From NCBI GenBank assembly GCA_002483345.1, contig DLHS01000001.1, positions 1-56,335 on the forward strand: a stretch of DNA of 56,335 nt, given 5' to 3'. This document shows positions 16,254-25,852 of this stretch, piece by piece. The notes under the pieces are model-generated. The model was not told the origin of the DNA. It saw nothing but the letters and a program-made list of their open reading frames with translations, and did no database searches. Position numbers and translations under genes: made by a program. Origin of the DNA: Bacteroidetes bacterium UBA7662 (lineage in GTDB: Bacteria; Bacteroidota; Bacteroidia; UBA7662). Positions within the stretch are counted from its first letter, which is position 1. Every line of letters starts with the position of its first letter.

Positions 16254-18392
16254 CTATAAACCATCGGCATCGGAACGTTGATTTTTACCCAGACTGATGA
16301 AACATCCAAGAACAAAAAAGCGGGTAGCGGTCTGGCCTACTTCGCGCCGTTGCCATTGGGTGCCGTCGTGACTGAAATTGTAACCAAAAACATTGTGGAA
16401 GCCCAGTACATTGCTGACAGAAGCGTATACTATCGTAAAGTTGCCTTTGATGCTGGTGAGATAACTCCAGTTCAGGCTCAGGTCGTGATATGCCGGTGTT
16501 TTGCCATCCTGAAAAAGGGCGGTAGCAGGGTCGTCGTAACTGCGACCTGCCACGCTGGTCCAGGTAAAACCTGCCTGAGAGGTGAGTTTAGCCATGTAAT
16601 ATTTGGCAACTACCGATACCTGATGCTGAGGTGCATACCCGGGCGTGGCCAGGGTCGGGTAGTCTTGTTGCAGCCGTTCTGTTTTCAGCCAGCTGTAAGA
16701 AACCCAGTAGTCCAAAGCCCGGATGCTGCGGTCGCGCCAGAAAATATCGAGCCCGTAGGCATGTCCGTACCCGGTGTTGCGGATGTTTTGAAGACCCCCG
16801 TTAAAGGTTCCCTGATACCTGACAAGGCGGTCGTAGGCCTTTACATAAGCTTCTGCACGGAGCAAACGTTTGTTGGCTTCGTACTGATAGCTGAGGAGGT
16901 AATGGTCGGCCTGTTCAGCCCCGACCTGCTGATAAAGCAGTAGTTCTCGGTTGGGATCCTGAAAAAAACGACCGTAAGCCATGCTTAACTGAGCGTTTTT
17001 GCCTGTTTTGAGGGCAAGCGCAGTCCGGGTAGCGATACGGGCGCTGTCGGTCAGGCCACTGTTTTCTGCCCTGAAACCGGTACGCAGGGTGAGGTAGTTG
17101 GTGATGATAAAGTCCATCTCCGCGAAAAAGGCACTGTACCAACCGGTAAATCCGGCTGCTACCTGCTGACTGTCGGTAAAACTAAAGGCGAAGTCGCGGT
17201 AGTTGGTTTCTATGCCACCTTTGAGTGTAATGGCATCGTTGAGTTGGTAGCGGAGGAGCGAGCGGTGGGTGAACACCTGCTCCCGGTCACTTTTCTGCGC
17301 AGTTCCCGGCCAGATAAGCTGTTTGTCGTAGCTGTAGGCCATGCCGCTTTGTATGCTCCATTGTTGATTCAACGGTTGCCGGAGGCTGGCATTCACATAA
17401 ACATTGTCGTTTCGCAAGCCTATCTGATCATAAGCTTCCAGGTTGAAGTTCTCCAGGCGGCTGCGGCCGTGCTGGCCGCTGGCAAATATTTTGAACATAC
17501 CGCCTCCTTTGGTTTTCTGCCTGTAATTGAGGGTAATGTCGCCTCCATGAGGTGCCCTGAGCCAGCGGAGGTTCTGCGGGATCACCACCATATAGGGTTT
17601 GAGATCAAAATAATTGGCAGAGACCGACAGGGATCGTTTTTGACCAACCTGGTGATGCTGCAAACCGGTTCCGACACTCAGCAACGAAACTTCTGTCTGC
17701 GTTTTGGCAGGCAGATCATTGGTATTGAGAATGAGGACACTCGACAAAGCATCTCCATATTCGGCCGAATAACCCCCGGTAGAAAAGAAAGTTCCGCTGA
17801 ATAAAAAGGGGGAATACCTTCCTCTCACGGGTACTCCCGGAAACCCCTGGCTGTAAGGCGAAGGCACCGGAACACCATCGAGATAGGTTTTGGTTTCGGA
17901 GGCATCGCCTCCCCGCACGAATAAACGACCATCGTCGCCGATACGGCTGGCGCCGGGCAGGGTGTTGAGGGCTCCTACAATGTCGCCGGCAGCACTGGCG
18001 GTGGTAACAATGTCGAGCGGTTTGAGCATCACCGCCTTTTTGGTATCACTGGCTTCAAAACTGCCGGCGGTGATGGTGACAGCTTTCATCTCATTCACCG
18101 CTTCCTTCAGCCGGATGTCGAAGTGGAGGCTGTCGCGGCCCCGGCTGATGGGCAGTTGCTGATTTTTATAACCCAGGTAGGAAACAGCCAGCAGGGCACT
18201 GTCGGGCAAGTCGCTGCTGAAGCGGAAACGGCCTGCATTGTCAGTGGATGCCCCGTCGAAGGTGCCCGTCACATATACATTTGCGCCCGGCAGGGCTTCT
18301 CCTTTGGTGTTGGTAATACGACCAGTCAGTATGGTTTGTGCAGATGCCGAAAGGCAGCACAACAAAAAGGCAGGAAGCAGCATCGTTTTCAT
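16254..18392 (-). CDS. TonB-dependent outer membrane receptor with CarboxypepD_reg-like domain
   Basis: A 712-aa protein. Signal peptide 1-18 (MKTMLLPAFLLCCLSASA), then a CarboxypepD_reg-like beta-sandwich at about 20-105 (TILTGRITNTKGEALPGANV start), a plug domain at about 125-235 (VGALNTLPGASRIGDDGRLF, RGGDASETKTYLDGVPV), and a 22-strand-type barrel to the C-terminus. Family role: TonB/ExbBD-energised uptake of a ligand across the outer membrane. It has no SusD partner, so it is not a classical SusCD glycan system; short members like this often take up metals or siderophores, but the ligand is unknown. The last barrel strand is followed by an unusual polar tail. It stands alone between operons. 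Confidence 0.87.
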   Translation of the reverse strand: MKTMLLPAFLLCCLSASAQTILTGRITNTKGEALPGANVYVTGTFDGASTDNAGRFRFSSDLPDSALLAVSYLGYKNQQLPISRGRDSLHFDIRLKEAVNEMKAVTITAGSFEASDTKKAVMLKPLDIVTTASAAGDIVGALNTLPGASRIGDDGRLFVRGGDASETKTYLDGVPVPSPYSQGFPGVPVRGRYSPFLFSGTFFSTGGYSAEYGDALSSVLILNTNDLPAKTQTEVSLLSVGTGLQHHQVGQKRSLSVSANYFDLKPYMVVIPQNLRWLRAPHGGDITLNYRQKTKGGGMFKIFASGQHGRSRLENFNLEAYDQIGLRNDNVYVNASLRQPLNQQWSIQSGMAYSYDKQLIWPGTAQKSDREQVFTHRSLLRYQLNDAITLKGGIETNYRDFAFSFTDSQQVAAGFTGWYSAFFAEMDFIITNYLTLRTGFRAENSGLTDSARIATRTALALKTGKNAQLSMAYGRFFQDPNRELLLYQQVGAEQADHYLLSYQYEANKRLLRAEAYVKAYDRLVRYQGTFNGGLQNIRNTGYGHAYGLDIFWRDRSIRALDYWVSYSWLKTERLQQDYPTLATPGYAPQHQVSVVAKYYMAKLTSQAGFTWTSVAGRSYDDPATALFQDGKTPAYHDLSLNWSYLTSIKGNFTIVYASVSNVLGFHNVFGYNFSHDGTQWQRREVGQTATRFFVLGCFISLGKNQRSDADGL

Positions 18393-18472
18393 GGAAACGA
18401 AATTGCTGCTTCCCGCCTGAGCTACCAGCGATCGGGCGATGAACCGTCGGATGGGCAGGATGAACCGACGGA

Positions 18473-19867
18473 TCAGTCGGTTTTTACGAAGCGCAAACTT
18501 TTACGGTGACCGTCCTGGTATAGTTCGAGCAGGTACAAGCCCGCTTTTAAACCCGCTACATCCAGCTGGTAAGGTTGCAGGTCGCCCCGGCTCAGGGTAG
18601 ATTCCTGTTGCAACAAACGACCGCTCATATCGAATATCCGCAGCTCAGTATGTCCCTGTTGCGACGATAACCAGCTGATCTGTAAAGTTGTTTCCGCAGG
18701 ATTGGGCCACAGGCGTACGGTTTCCATTTCTCCGGGTTTATCTACCGACAGGGGTGCATGCCGCAGTGAATCGCTGAAATACACCCCCGGTGTCCAGAGC
18801 TGGATGGCGTAAATCCTTCCCCCGCCATCCTGTGTAAAACGGTTGCGGAGCCAGCCTTCCGGGAGTGGAATGATGCCTGACTTTATATTTCGCCAGGAAG
18901 TGCTTCCTGCCTTCAAAAGCCAGGGGCCACCCCGGCCGACACCACTCCATGAGCCCAAAGCATGGCCGTTCTGGGTAAACATAATGCCCCCGGCACCCGG
19001 CTGATGCCACCACCAGGCGGAAGGAACCAGCGACTTCACTTGCGTCCGGTACGGCAGATCGGGAGAAACCACTGCCAGAAATTCAACTACGAGGGCATTA
19101 CCTGTCGTCGGCCGGGCGGTACCCGTCAGCGAAATCCAGAGGCTGTCGTTCGGGCCGGTGGTGAACGAATGCCATTCCAGGCTTCCTATCGGCTCGGTGA
19201 ATGAGTCGTTCTCGCTGCGGATGTAAAGGGGATGCGGCTGCCAGCTGGCACCCCCATTGTCGGAATAGGCGATACAAGGGACGTATCCATGGGAATTGGT
19301 ACCGCCAATGGCAGCAAATAACCTTCCCTGGCTGTTTCGGGTGAGAAAGCGCACAGCGGTATGAGGTAATCCCTGATTGACCGGAAACCACTGTTGGCCA
19401 CCATCATTCGAGCGGAAGATGCCATTGCCAACCGCCTCCTGACCCCAGAAATCACAGCTGGCAGCATAAATTGCCCCATCCGGTGCCGCGAGCAGATCCA
19501 GGATAGGGTAGGTGGTACCCAGCGACGCCCGCTGCCAGCTGAGGCCGTTGTCGGCGGAATGCAGCACACCGCCATCCGTACCGGCCCACCAGTGGCCATC
19601 CCGGTAAGCGAGGCAGTAGATAAAGCTGTCTTCCGTAGCAATGTGTACCCTTTGCCAGTTTTGACCGGCATCTGTACTCCTCCAAAGGCCATCCCCGAAG
19701 GTGCCTGCCACCAGTGTTTCTGTTACACCGGCATGTTTTATCGTGAAGGTGGGGGCTGTAGTAGCGTTAATAAAGGCAGTTTGCTGCCAGAAATCCTGAG
19801 CCCGTAGTTTTTGAAACGGACAGAGCGCAACAATTAAACTGATTACAAATAGTCGGATTGTTTTCAT
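18473..19867 (-). CDS. T9SS cargo: beta-propeller protein with type A sorting domain
   Basis: A 464-aa secreted protein with a signal peptide at 1-23. Repeated GLWRSTDAGQNWQRV, GVLHSADNGLSWQRA, GIFRSNDGGQQWFPV and YSDNGGASWQP motifs mark BNR/Asp-box-type propeller blades (about 50-360). The C-terminal ~80 residues (RLWPNPAETTLQISW ... GLYLLELYQDGHRKSLRFVK) are a T9SS type A sorting domain, which directs secretion through the type IX machinery and surface attachment or release. Function is unknown, possibly binding or glycosidase-like; no catalytic set is evident. This gene shows that the host should encode a T9SS. Confidence 0.83.
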   Translation of the reverse strand: MKTIRLFVISLIVALCPFQKLRAQDFWQQTAFINATTAPTFTIKHAGVTETLVAGTFGDGLWRSTDAGQNWQRVHIATEDSFIYCLAYRDGHWWAGTDGGVLHSADNGLSWQRASLGTTYPILDLLAAPDGAIYAASCDFWGQEAVGNGIFRSNDGGQQWFPVNQGLPHTAVRFLTRNSQGRLFAAIGGTNSHGYVPCIAYSDNGGASWQPHPLYIRSENDSFTEPIGSLEWHSFTTGPNDSLWISLTGTARPTTGNALVVEFLAVVSPDLPYRTQVKSLVPSAWWWHQPGAGGIMFTQNGHALGSWSGVGRGGPWLLKAGSTSWRNIKSGIIPLPEGWLRNRFTQDGGGRIYAIQLWTPGVYFSDSLRHAPLSVDKPGEMETVRLWPNPAETTLQISWLSSQQGHTELRIFDMSGRLLQQESTLSRGDLQPYQLDVAGLKAGLYLLELYQDGHRKSLRFVKTD

Positions 19868-20102
19868 GCGGCTTAAACGTCAGATATCGTGCCTTTCAGC
19901 TGCTCAAAAATAAGCCATTCGCGACAGTTAAAGCTTTTACGGCGACTTCCTTCATCAGACGGACTGTTTTCAGGGGCAGCCGTTAAAGGAGGTGCGCCTA
20001 TGCAGAAGACTTACTTGTCAGCGGACAAATGAGCACAATGAACCCTTGCATAGGTCTTTTCCCTGAATAAACGTATCTTGCAGCCGCTTAAAAAACAACA
20101 TT

Positions 20103-21491
20103 ATGAACTACGATGTGATTGTGATTGGTGGCGGTCCCGGCGGTTATGTAGCAGCCATCCGTGCCTCACAACTGGGCCTCAAAACAGCCGTGGTAGAGCG
20201 TGAATCGCTCGGTGGTATTTGCCTCAACTGGGGTTGTATCCCTACCAAAGCCCTGCTCAAGAGCGCCAACGTTTTTGAATATATCCAGCACGCCGCCGAT
20301 TACGGTATCAACGTAACCGAAGCCAGCTCCAATTTCGAAGCTATGATCAAACGCAGCCGCGGTGTAGCCGATGGCATGAGTAAAGGTATTGGCTTTCTGA
20401 TGAAGAAGAACAAAATCGACGTGGTGATGGGCACCGCTTTCGTAAAACCGGGTAAAAAGGTAGAAGTGACCGATGCCGACGGCAAAAAGTCGGAACTCAG
20501 CGCCCAGCATATCATCATTGCCACCGGCGGTCGTGCACGCGCCCTGCCCAACATTCCCATCGATGGCAAAAAAATCATCGAATACCGCAAGGCCATGAGC
20601 CTGGAGAAGCAGCCTAAGTCGATGCTCGTCATCGGTTCAGGAGCCATCGGCGTGGAGTTTGCCTATTTTTACAACACCCTGGGGACCAAAGTAACCATCG
20701 TGGAATTTCTGCCGAACATTGTGCCGGTTGAAGACGAGGAGGTATCCAAAGCCCTCGAAAAAACCTATAAAAAGGCCGGTATCGATATCTATACCAATTC
20801 AAGTGTAGAAGCGGTAGATACTTCGGGTGCCCTTTGCAAAGCCCGTGTGAAAACACCCACCGGAGAAGTCACCCTCGAAGCTGAAATTGTACTCAGCGCT
20901 GCCGGTATGGTAGCCAATATCGAAAAACTCGGCCTTGAAGAAACCGGTATCGCCACCGACAAAGGCAAAATCGTTACCAACGACTTCTACCAGACCAACA
21001 TCCCCGGCTACTACGCCATCGGCGATGTGGTGAAAGGCCCTGCCCTGGCGCACGTAGCTTCTGCCGAAGGCATTATCTGCGTTGAAAAAATAGCCGGACA
21101 CCATCCTGAACCGCTCGATTACGGCAATATCCCGGGTTGTACCTATTGCTCACCTGAAATTGCATCGGTTGGTATGACTGAAAAGGCGGCGAAGGAAGCT
21201 GGTTATGAGCTGAAAATAGGTAAGTTCCCCTTCAGTGCTTCCGGTAAAGCCAGCGCTGCGGGTGCCAAGGATGGTTTTGTGAAAGTTATTTTTGATGCCA
21301 AATACGGTGAGTTCCTCGGAGCCCACATGATTGGCGCCAATGTAACCGAAATGATTGCCGAGGTAGTCGTAGCTCGCAAACTTGAAACCACCGGCCATGA
21401 AATCATTAAATCAGTCCATCCGCACCCGACCATGAGCGAAGCGATCATGGAAGCCGCCGCCGCAGCATACGGTGAGGTAATACACCTCTAG
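20103..21491 (+). CDS. lpdA: dihydrolipoyl dehydrogenase
   Basis: A 462-aa FAD-dependent disulfide oxidoreductase (E3 of pyruvate/2-oxoglutarate dehydrogenase and glycine cleavage complexes), cytoplasmic. FAD-binding GGGPGGYVAA (8-17). Redox-active disulfide in GGICLNWGCIPTKAL (about 37-51). NAD-binding GSGAIGVEFAY (about 178-188). Second FAD motif YAIGDVVKGPALAHVASAEG (about 302-321). C-terminal catalytic HPHPTMSEAI (about 438-447). Length and motifs are complete. The gene is not beside E1/E2 genes, as is common in Bacteroidota. It is followed by a long intergenic hairpin rather than a T-tailed terminator. Confidence 0.96.
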   Translation: MNYDVIVIGGGPGGYVAAIRASQLGLKTAVVERESLGGICLNWGCIPTKALLKSANVFEYIQHAADYGINVTEASSNFEAMIKRSRGVADGMSKGIGFLMKKNKIDVVMGTAFVKPGKKVEVTDADGKKSELSAQHIIIATGGRARALPNIPIDGKKIIEYRKAMSLEKQPKSMLVIGSGAIGVEFAYFYNTLGTKVTIVEFLPNIVPVEDEEVSKALEKTYKKAGIDIYTNSSVEAVDTSGALCKARVKTPTGEVTLEAEIVLSAAGMVANIEKLGLEETGIATDKGKIVTNDFYQTNIPGYYAIGDVVKGPALAHVASAEGIICVEKIAGHHPEPLDYGNIPGCTYCSPEIASVGMTEKAAKEAGYELKIGKFPFSASGKASAAGAKDGFVKVIFDAKYGEFLGAHMIGANVTEMIAEVVVARKLETTGHEIIKSVHPHPTMSEAIMEAAAAAYGEVIHL

Positions 21492-21510
21492 CAGCCAGTT
21501 ATGGAGGCCG

Positions 21511-21573
21511 GTTCCTCCGTGCCTCTGTGTACTCAGTGGTTTAAACACGGAGGCCACGGAGGCACGGAGGAAC
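21511..21573. repeat. long intergenic hairpin (dispersed repeat)
   Basis: Arms at 21511-21528 and 21556-21573 are complementary over 17 of 18 bases (GTTCCTCCGTGCCTCTGT against ACGGAGGCACGGAGGAAC), with a 27-nt loop. A partial copy of the same CACGGAGGCACGG-type sequence occurs at about 23921-23947. There is no T-run, so it is a dispersed hairpin repeat or mRNA-stabilising stem rather than a classical terminator. Confidence 0.65.
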
Positions 21574-21669
21574 GGGTCTCTTTCTGTTTAAAGGTTAAGA
21601 TAATTTAGGACTTAAAAACAAATTAAAACCCACTTAACCTTCTATTTTTAGCCCACCAAAAGTGAAATC

Positions 21670-23838
21670 ATGAAAAAACTACTGAAGCTCATCCTCGTAC
21701 TGGGCTTATCCATTTCGCTGGGTACCGCCCGTGCCGATGAAGGCATGTGGCTGCCCATACAAATCGCCAAACTGCAGGGAAAAATGCAGGAAAAAGGCCT
21801 TAAACTCACGGCCGAAGATATTTACAGCATCAACCAGGCCAGTCTGAAGGATGCTATCGTACGTTTGGGAGGTGGTTTTTGCACCGCTGAAATCGTGTCT
21901 GGTGAAGGTTTGCTGCTCACCAACCACCACTGTGCCTACGACCTGATTCAAAACCACAGCTCGGTAGAAAAGGACTATCTCACCAACGGTTTCTGGGCCA
22001 TGAACCGCAGCGAAGAATTGACCAATCCCGGCCTTACCGCTTCTACACTGGTGCGTATGGAAGATGTAACCGCCCGCATCATGAAGGCGCTGGAAGGCGT
22101 TGAAGAGAGCAAAAAGGCAGGTATCATCGCCAAAACCTCCAAAGAAATTGTGGAGGATGCGAAAAAGGAAGGCGATGGTTACACAGCGGATGTCAGGGCC
22201 ATCTTTTACGGCAACCAATACATCCTGTCTGTTTACATTACGTACAAGGATGTCCGCCTGGTAGGCGCCCCGCCCAGCAGCATCGGTAAATTCGGTGGAG
22301 ACACCGACAACTGGATGTGGCCCCGCCACACCGGCGACTTCAGCATGCTCCGCATTTACACCGGCGCAGATGGCAAGCCGGCTGAATACAGTGCGACCAA
22401 TATCCCCCTGAAACCTAAAAAAGTGCTGCCGGTAAGCATGAAAGGAGTTGACCAAAACGACTATGTAATGGTGATGGGCTATCCCGGCACCACCAATCGT
22501 TACCTCACTGCAGCTAACCTGGAAAGCAATCTGACCTATTATAACCAGGCTTTCATCGATCTTTTTGGTGTAAAAATGCGTCTGATGAAAGAAGACATGG
22601 ATGCCGATGCCAAAACCCGCATCGCGCTGGCTTCTACCTATGCTTCCGGTATGAACACCTATAAGTATTTCATCGGACAAAGCGAAGGTTTACGCAAAGA
22701 TGGTCTGGTGGAGAAAAAAACCGACTACGAACAGAAGTTAAGTGCCTGGATCAAGGCTGATCCCACCCGTCAGGACAAATACGGCAATATTGTGGACGAT
22801 CTGGCCAAAGATATCGCTGAGTTTGGGCCCCTGAACCAGCACTATATGTACTTTGCCCTGGGTTTGCTCGGCAGCGGTGTGGTTAATCACAACCAACTCC
22901 TGGGTGGCCTGAAAGGTCTGCTGAACGAGAAAAAACCGGATGCAGAAAAGGTAAAAGCGGAAGCCGCCAGCATCCGCGAAAAACTGGATGATACCTTCAA
23001 GGAGTTTTTCCCGGCTACCGACGAAAAAACCTTTGCCGCTTTGTTGTACCAATACTACAAAGACATCCCGGCTGAAAAACATCCTAAAGTACTGGCAGAA
23101 ATTCAGGCTAAGTACAAAGCCCCGAACGCCAAAGCATCTTTCGAAAAATATGCCGCCGAGGTTTACAGTAAGTCTATCCTTACCTCCAAAGACCGCCTGA
23201 GCAAATTCCTCGACAAGCCAAGTGCCAAGGTGCTGAACAAGGATTTGGGTGTGATTTTCGCAGGGAAAGTCTTCGAAACCTTCCTTGGAGAAGTAAATCC
23301 GCCACGGGCTGCTGTCAATGGCAAACTGGCTGCCAAGCGCAAAATTTTCATGGCCGCCATGATGGAATACGACAGCGAAAAAATCTTCGCGCCCGATGCC
23401 AACAGCACCCTCCGGGTAACCTATGGCAATGTACTGTCATATGTGCCTCGCGACGCGGTATTCTACAAACACTTCACCACAGCCGATGGTATTCTGCAGA
23501 AAGAAAATCCGAAGGATGAAGAATTCATCGTGCCTGCAAAACTGAAGGAACTGCTTGTGAAGAAAGATTACGGCCCTTATGCCAAAGACGGCGTACTCTA
23601 CACCGGCTTCATTTCCAACAACGACATCACCGGGGGTAACAGCGGCAGTCCGGTCATCAATGGCAATGGTGAACTCGTAGGCATCGCCTTCGATGGTAAC
23701 TGGGAATCCATGACCGGCGACCTCATGTTCAGCGACAAAATGCAGCGCTGTATCAGCGTCGACATTCGCTATGTCCTCTTCATCATCGACAAATATGCCG
23801 GTGCCGGCCACCTGGTCAAAGAAATGTCGTTGAGATAA
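21670..23838 (+). CDS. S46 family serine dipeptidyl-peptidase (DPP7/DPP11 type)
   Basis: A 722-aa exported peptidase with a signal peptide at 1-22 (cleavage near TARADEGMW). The chymotrypsin-fold catalytic His is in LLLTNHHCAYDLI (about 79-91) and the nucleophile Ser658 in GGNSGSPVING. S46 enzymes remove dipeptides from oligopeptides in the periplasm and feed amino-acid catabolism. The residue 18 positions after the serine, which governs P1 preference in characterised DPP7/DPP11, is Gly (FDGNWES) rather than Arg. That favours DPP7-like specificity for hydrophobic P1 (inference by counting, not alignment). Length is normal. The gene is monocistronic with a strong terminator. Confidence 0.92.
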   Translation: MKKLLKLILVLGLSISLGTARADEGMWLPIQIAKLQGKMQEKGLKLTAEDIYSINQASLKDAIVRLGGGFCTAEIVSGEGLLLTNHHCAYDLIQNHSSVEKDYLTNGFWAMNRSEELTNPGLTASTLVRMEDVTARIMKALEGVEESKKAGIIAKTSKEIVEDAKKEGDGYTADVRAIFYGNQYILSVYITYKDVRLVGAPPSSIGKFGGDTDNWMWPRHTGDFSMLRIYTGADGKPAEYSATNIPLKPKKVLPVSMKGVDQNDYVMVMGYPGTTNRYLTAANLESNLTYYNQAFIDLFGVKMRLMKEDMDADAKTRIALASTYASGMNTYKYFIGQSEGLRKDGLVEKKTDYEQKLSAWIKADPTRQDKYGNIVDDLAKDIAEFGPLNQHYMYFALGLLGSGVVNHNQLLGGLKGLLNEKKPDAEKVKAEAASIREKLDDTFKEFFPATDEKTFAALLYQYYKDIPAEKHPKVLAEIQAKYKAPNAKASFEKYAAEVYSKSILTSKDRLSKFLDKPSAKVLNKDLGVIFAGKVFETFLGEVNPPRAAVNGKLAAKRKIFMAAMMEYDSEKIFAPDANSTLRVTYGNVLSYVPRDAVFYKHFTTADGILQKENPKDEEFIVPAKLKELLVKKDYGPYAKDGVLYTGFISNNDITGGNSGSPVINGNGELVGIAFDGNWESMTGDLMFSDKMQRCISVDIRYVLFIIDKYAGAGHLVKEMSLR

Positions 23839-23880
23839 GGTAGCGCTGTCAAACGCTTTTGAGCTTGCGCGATTCGCGTT

Positions 23881-23918
23881 AAAGAGGCTGTTCATCTCAG
23901 GAACAGCCTCTTTTTTTT
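23881..23918 (+). terminator. rho-independent terminator
   Basis: A perfect 13-bp stem, AAAGAGGCTGTTC (23881-23893) with GAACAGCCTCTTT (23901-23913), a 7-nt loop and a T8 tail. It terminates the S46 peptidase gene. Confidence 0.95.
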
Positions 23919-24048
23919 ACCACGGAGTCCACAGAGGCACGGAGGGTATTAATTGTGTAAATTATAAAACCCGGGGTTCTATCCACGGAAGCTTGTAGTT
24001 ACACGGCTTGGTATCATCTTTGTGTAAGCCTGCTAAAATCCATAAGCC

Positions 24049-24585
24049 ATGAAAACCCGTTTCGTAACCCTCGTTCTTTTACTGGCCTTTGCCGCCGGTT
24101 GCAGCAGTTCTAAAATCGGTGAAAAGGTGAAAGAGCCTTTCAGCAGCAATAAGTATTTTTCCAGCAAACGCTACTGGAGAAGCACAGGCAGTGGTACCAG
24201 TGCCGATCTCAACATCGCCAAACAGAAAGCCCAGTTGGAAGCCCGCAAAAACCTCGCTTCAGAGGTGCAGACTAATGTAAAAGCCCTGGCCGATCAGTAT
24301 ATGAAACAACAGGACATCGGCGACCGCGAAATATTCGAAAAATCGTTTGAACAACTCAGCCGCGAAGTGCTGAACACCGAACTCGCCAACGCTTCCGTAT
24401 TTGACCAGCAGACATATAAAAAAGAAAACGGCCAGTATGCCCATTATGTAGCGATGGAGGCCCATAAAAAAGATATGTTCCGTACCCTCAAGCGTATCAA
24501 TGCTTCCAAGACTGATTTGAGTGAAGTGCAGCGTCAGCAAATCGATAAAATGATTGAAGCCCAGCTGGAATCACTGGAAGATTAA
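24049..24585 (+). CDS. LPP20-like lipoprotein
   Basis: A 178-aa protein with a lipoprotein signal peptide (FAAGCSSS, acylated Cys18). The mature region (RYWRSTGSGTSADLNIAKQK ... ARKNLASEVQTNVKALADQY) resembles the LPP20/FlgT-N type fold, in which a YWRxxGxGxS segment is followed by an Ala-rich helix and beta strands (ASVFDQQTYKKENGQYAHYV). It is probably anchored in the outer membrane facing the periplasm. Function unknown. It stands alone, with a terminator 26 bp downstream. Confidence 0.72.
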   Translation: MKTRFVTLVLLLAFAAGCSSSKIGEKVKEPFSSNKYFSSKRYWRSTGSGTSADLNIAKQKAQLEARKNLASEVQTNVKALADQYMKQQDIGDREIFEKSFEQLSREVLNTELANASVFDQQTYKKENGQYAHYVAMEAHKKDMFRTLKRINASKTDLSEVQRQQIDKMIEAQLESLED

Positions 24586-24610
24586 ACCTATATCCGGATT
24601 ACCCTTAAGA

Positions 24611-24636
24611 GCCATCTGAAAAAAGATGGTTTTTTT
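24611..24636 (+). terminator. rho-independent terminator
   Basis: CCATCT (24612-24617), a GAAAAA loop, AGATGG (24624-24629), then T7. It ends the LPP20-like gene and separates it from the lipoprotein trio. Confidence 0.8.
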
Positions 24637-24677
24637 ATGGGTTGTTATTTTTTGAAGGAGAGTTGTTAGATTTGGGT

Positions 24678-25244
24678 GTGAAGCAACTATCCTTTTTGCT
24701 GCTGATTCCCGTTATCTTCATCGCCTGCCGGGGTGATGGTTTGCGACCCTGTAAGACAGAACTCAGGTGCACGGCTTTTGCAGATATGCCGGATTACCAA
24801 GACAGTATTATGCAAGGGGATGAGGTCACCCTGGTAATGGACTTTTTCCCACAGGATGAAAGAGGTAAGGTGCTTGTTTTACCATTGGATTTCAGATATG
24901 AATGGGGGATTTTGCTGTATCGCTTAAATCAGACACCTTCAGGTCAGGTTGACACCCTGATTTACGACGCCGTTGCAGCGCTTGGCGAAATCAGGGAAAT
25001 ACAACCCACCTATATGACTGTAAGGGCATCCAGAAGCGGGAACATGCAACAGGCAAGGATCAGTTTCAGACTGATGAAGCCGGGCACTTATAACATCAGG
25101 CTCATGAGTCATTTCAATAAGGTTGAGGTAGGCAAATGGGGTGAATGTGATGTCTTTGCCAGCTTCAATAGTTTGAATGTTGCACAGCTCAAAGGACCCT
25201 ACCCGCAATCATCATCCGGATATACAATAGTTGTAAAATCATGA
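24678..25244 (+). CDS. lipoprotein, first of an overlapping trio
   Basis: The open frame runs from a TTG at 24642. I place the start at GTG 24678 (or TTG 24672, 11 nt after a GAAGGAG) because the sequence from there is a lipoprotein signal (VKQLSFLLLIPVIFIAC). The mature ~170 aa is mainly beta. It ends with FRLMKPGTYNIRLMSHFNK and a late Cys (GECDVF), an arrangement echoed in the next two proteins. No known domain recognised. Its stop overlaps the next start by 4 bp (ATGA), so translation is coupled. Probably an envelope-anchored beta-sandwich protein of unknown function. Confidence 0.65.
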   Translation: MKQLSFLLLIPVIFIACRGDGLRPCKTELRCTAFADMPDYQDSIMQGDEVTLVMDFFPQDERGKVLVLPLDFRYEWGILLYRLNQTPSGQVDTLIYDAVAALGEIREIQPTYMTVRASRSGNMQQARISFRLMKPGTYNIRLMSHFNKVEVGKWGECDVFASFNSLNVAQLKGPYPQSSSGYTIVVKS

Positions 25245-25852
25245 GAATAGCTGCATTTCTTTTGATAGCTGCCAGCTGGCTCACTGCCTGCAGTGATTAT
25301 GTGGGATGCAAAGAGGTCGTTGCGGAATACGATTTTGCCATTGGCATGTTGCCGGTGGCCGATACGCTGGAGGTAAATGCAAGGTATCGGGTTGATTACT
25401 TTGGTGAGCTTCGGGACAACCTGGGCAACAGCAGTGTTACTGAAATTAACCCGCTCTTTACCATTGGCATTCAGGTATACCGGATTGATACCAATACACT
25501 TCACCCCGTATTGGTTCCGGCTGCGGCATCTTTTGATGTTCAGGATCTGGTGCCAGGGACTTTCAGTGGTAAAAACCAGCTTAGAATCAACCTCAGCATA
25601 CTGTCATGGGAGGAGCAGGGATTTGCCGGAGGTGTTTATCTCATTCCGAAAGAACCGGGTTGGTACTTGCTCGACCTGGTTTCTTTGGAAACCTATCCTG
25701 TGGAGCGGGGCTCCGATAATTCCTGTGAAAAAGTGCAGCAGGTTCGTTACCGCCTGATTAATACGCATGATTATTTCAGCAGCTATTATGATGAGCAACA
25801 GCGAGCCAGCACTTTTAAACCTCAAACACAGCGGATCATATGGGTAAAATAG
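25241..25852 (+). CDS. lipoprotein, second of the trio
   Basis: A 203-aa predicted lipoprotein (lipobox LTAC, Cys17). The beta-rich mature region contains ARYRVDYFGELRDNLGNSSV and, near the end, VYLIPKEPGWYLLDLVSLE followed by a Cys-containing strand. This is the same position and shape as in its neighbours, suggesting an ancient tandem duplication. Coupled upstream by ATGA overlap and downstream by a 13-bp overlap. Function unknown. Confidence 0.7.
   Translation: MRIAAFLLIAASWLTACSDYVGCKEVVAEYDFAIGMLPVADTLEVNARYRVDYFGELRDNLGNSSVTEINPLFTIGIQVYRIDTNTLHPVLVPAAASFDVQDLVPGTFSGKNQLRINLSILSWEEQGFAGGVYLIPKEPGWYLLDLVSLETYPVERGSDNSCEKVQQVRYRLINTHDYFSSYYDEQQRASTFKPQTQRIIWVK

Noticed and set aside
18473..19867. 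Sialidase based on Asp-box-like repeats
   Set aside because: Asp-box-like motifs are shared by many propellers; the catalytic Arg triad and Tyr/Glu pair of sialidases could not be identified.
21706..22680. 324-aa minus-strand open frame
   Set aside because: Antisense shadow of the S46 peptidase gene.
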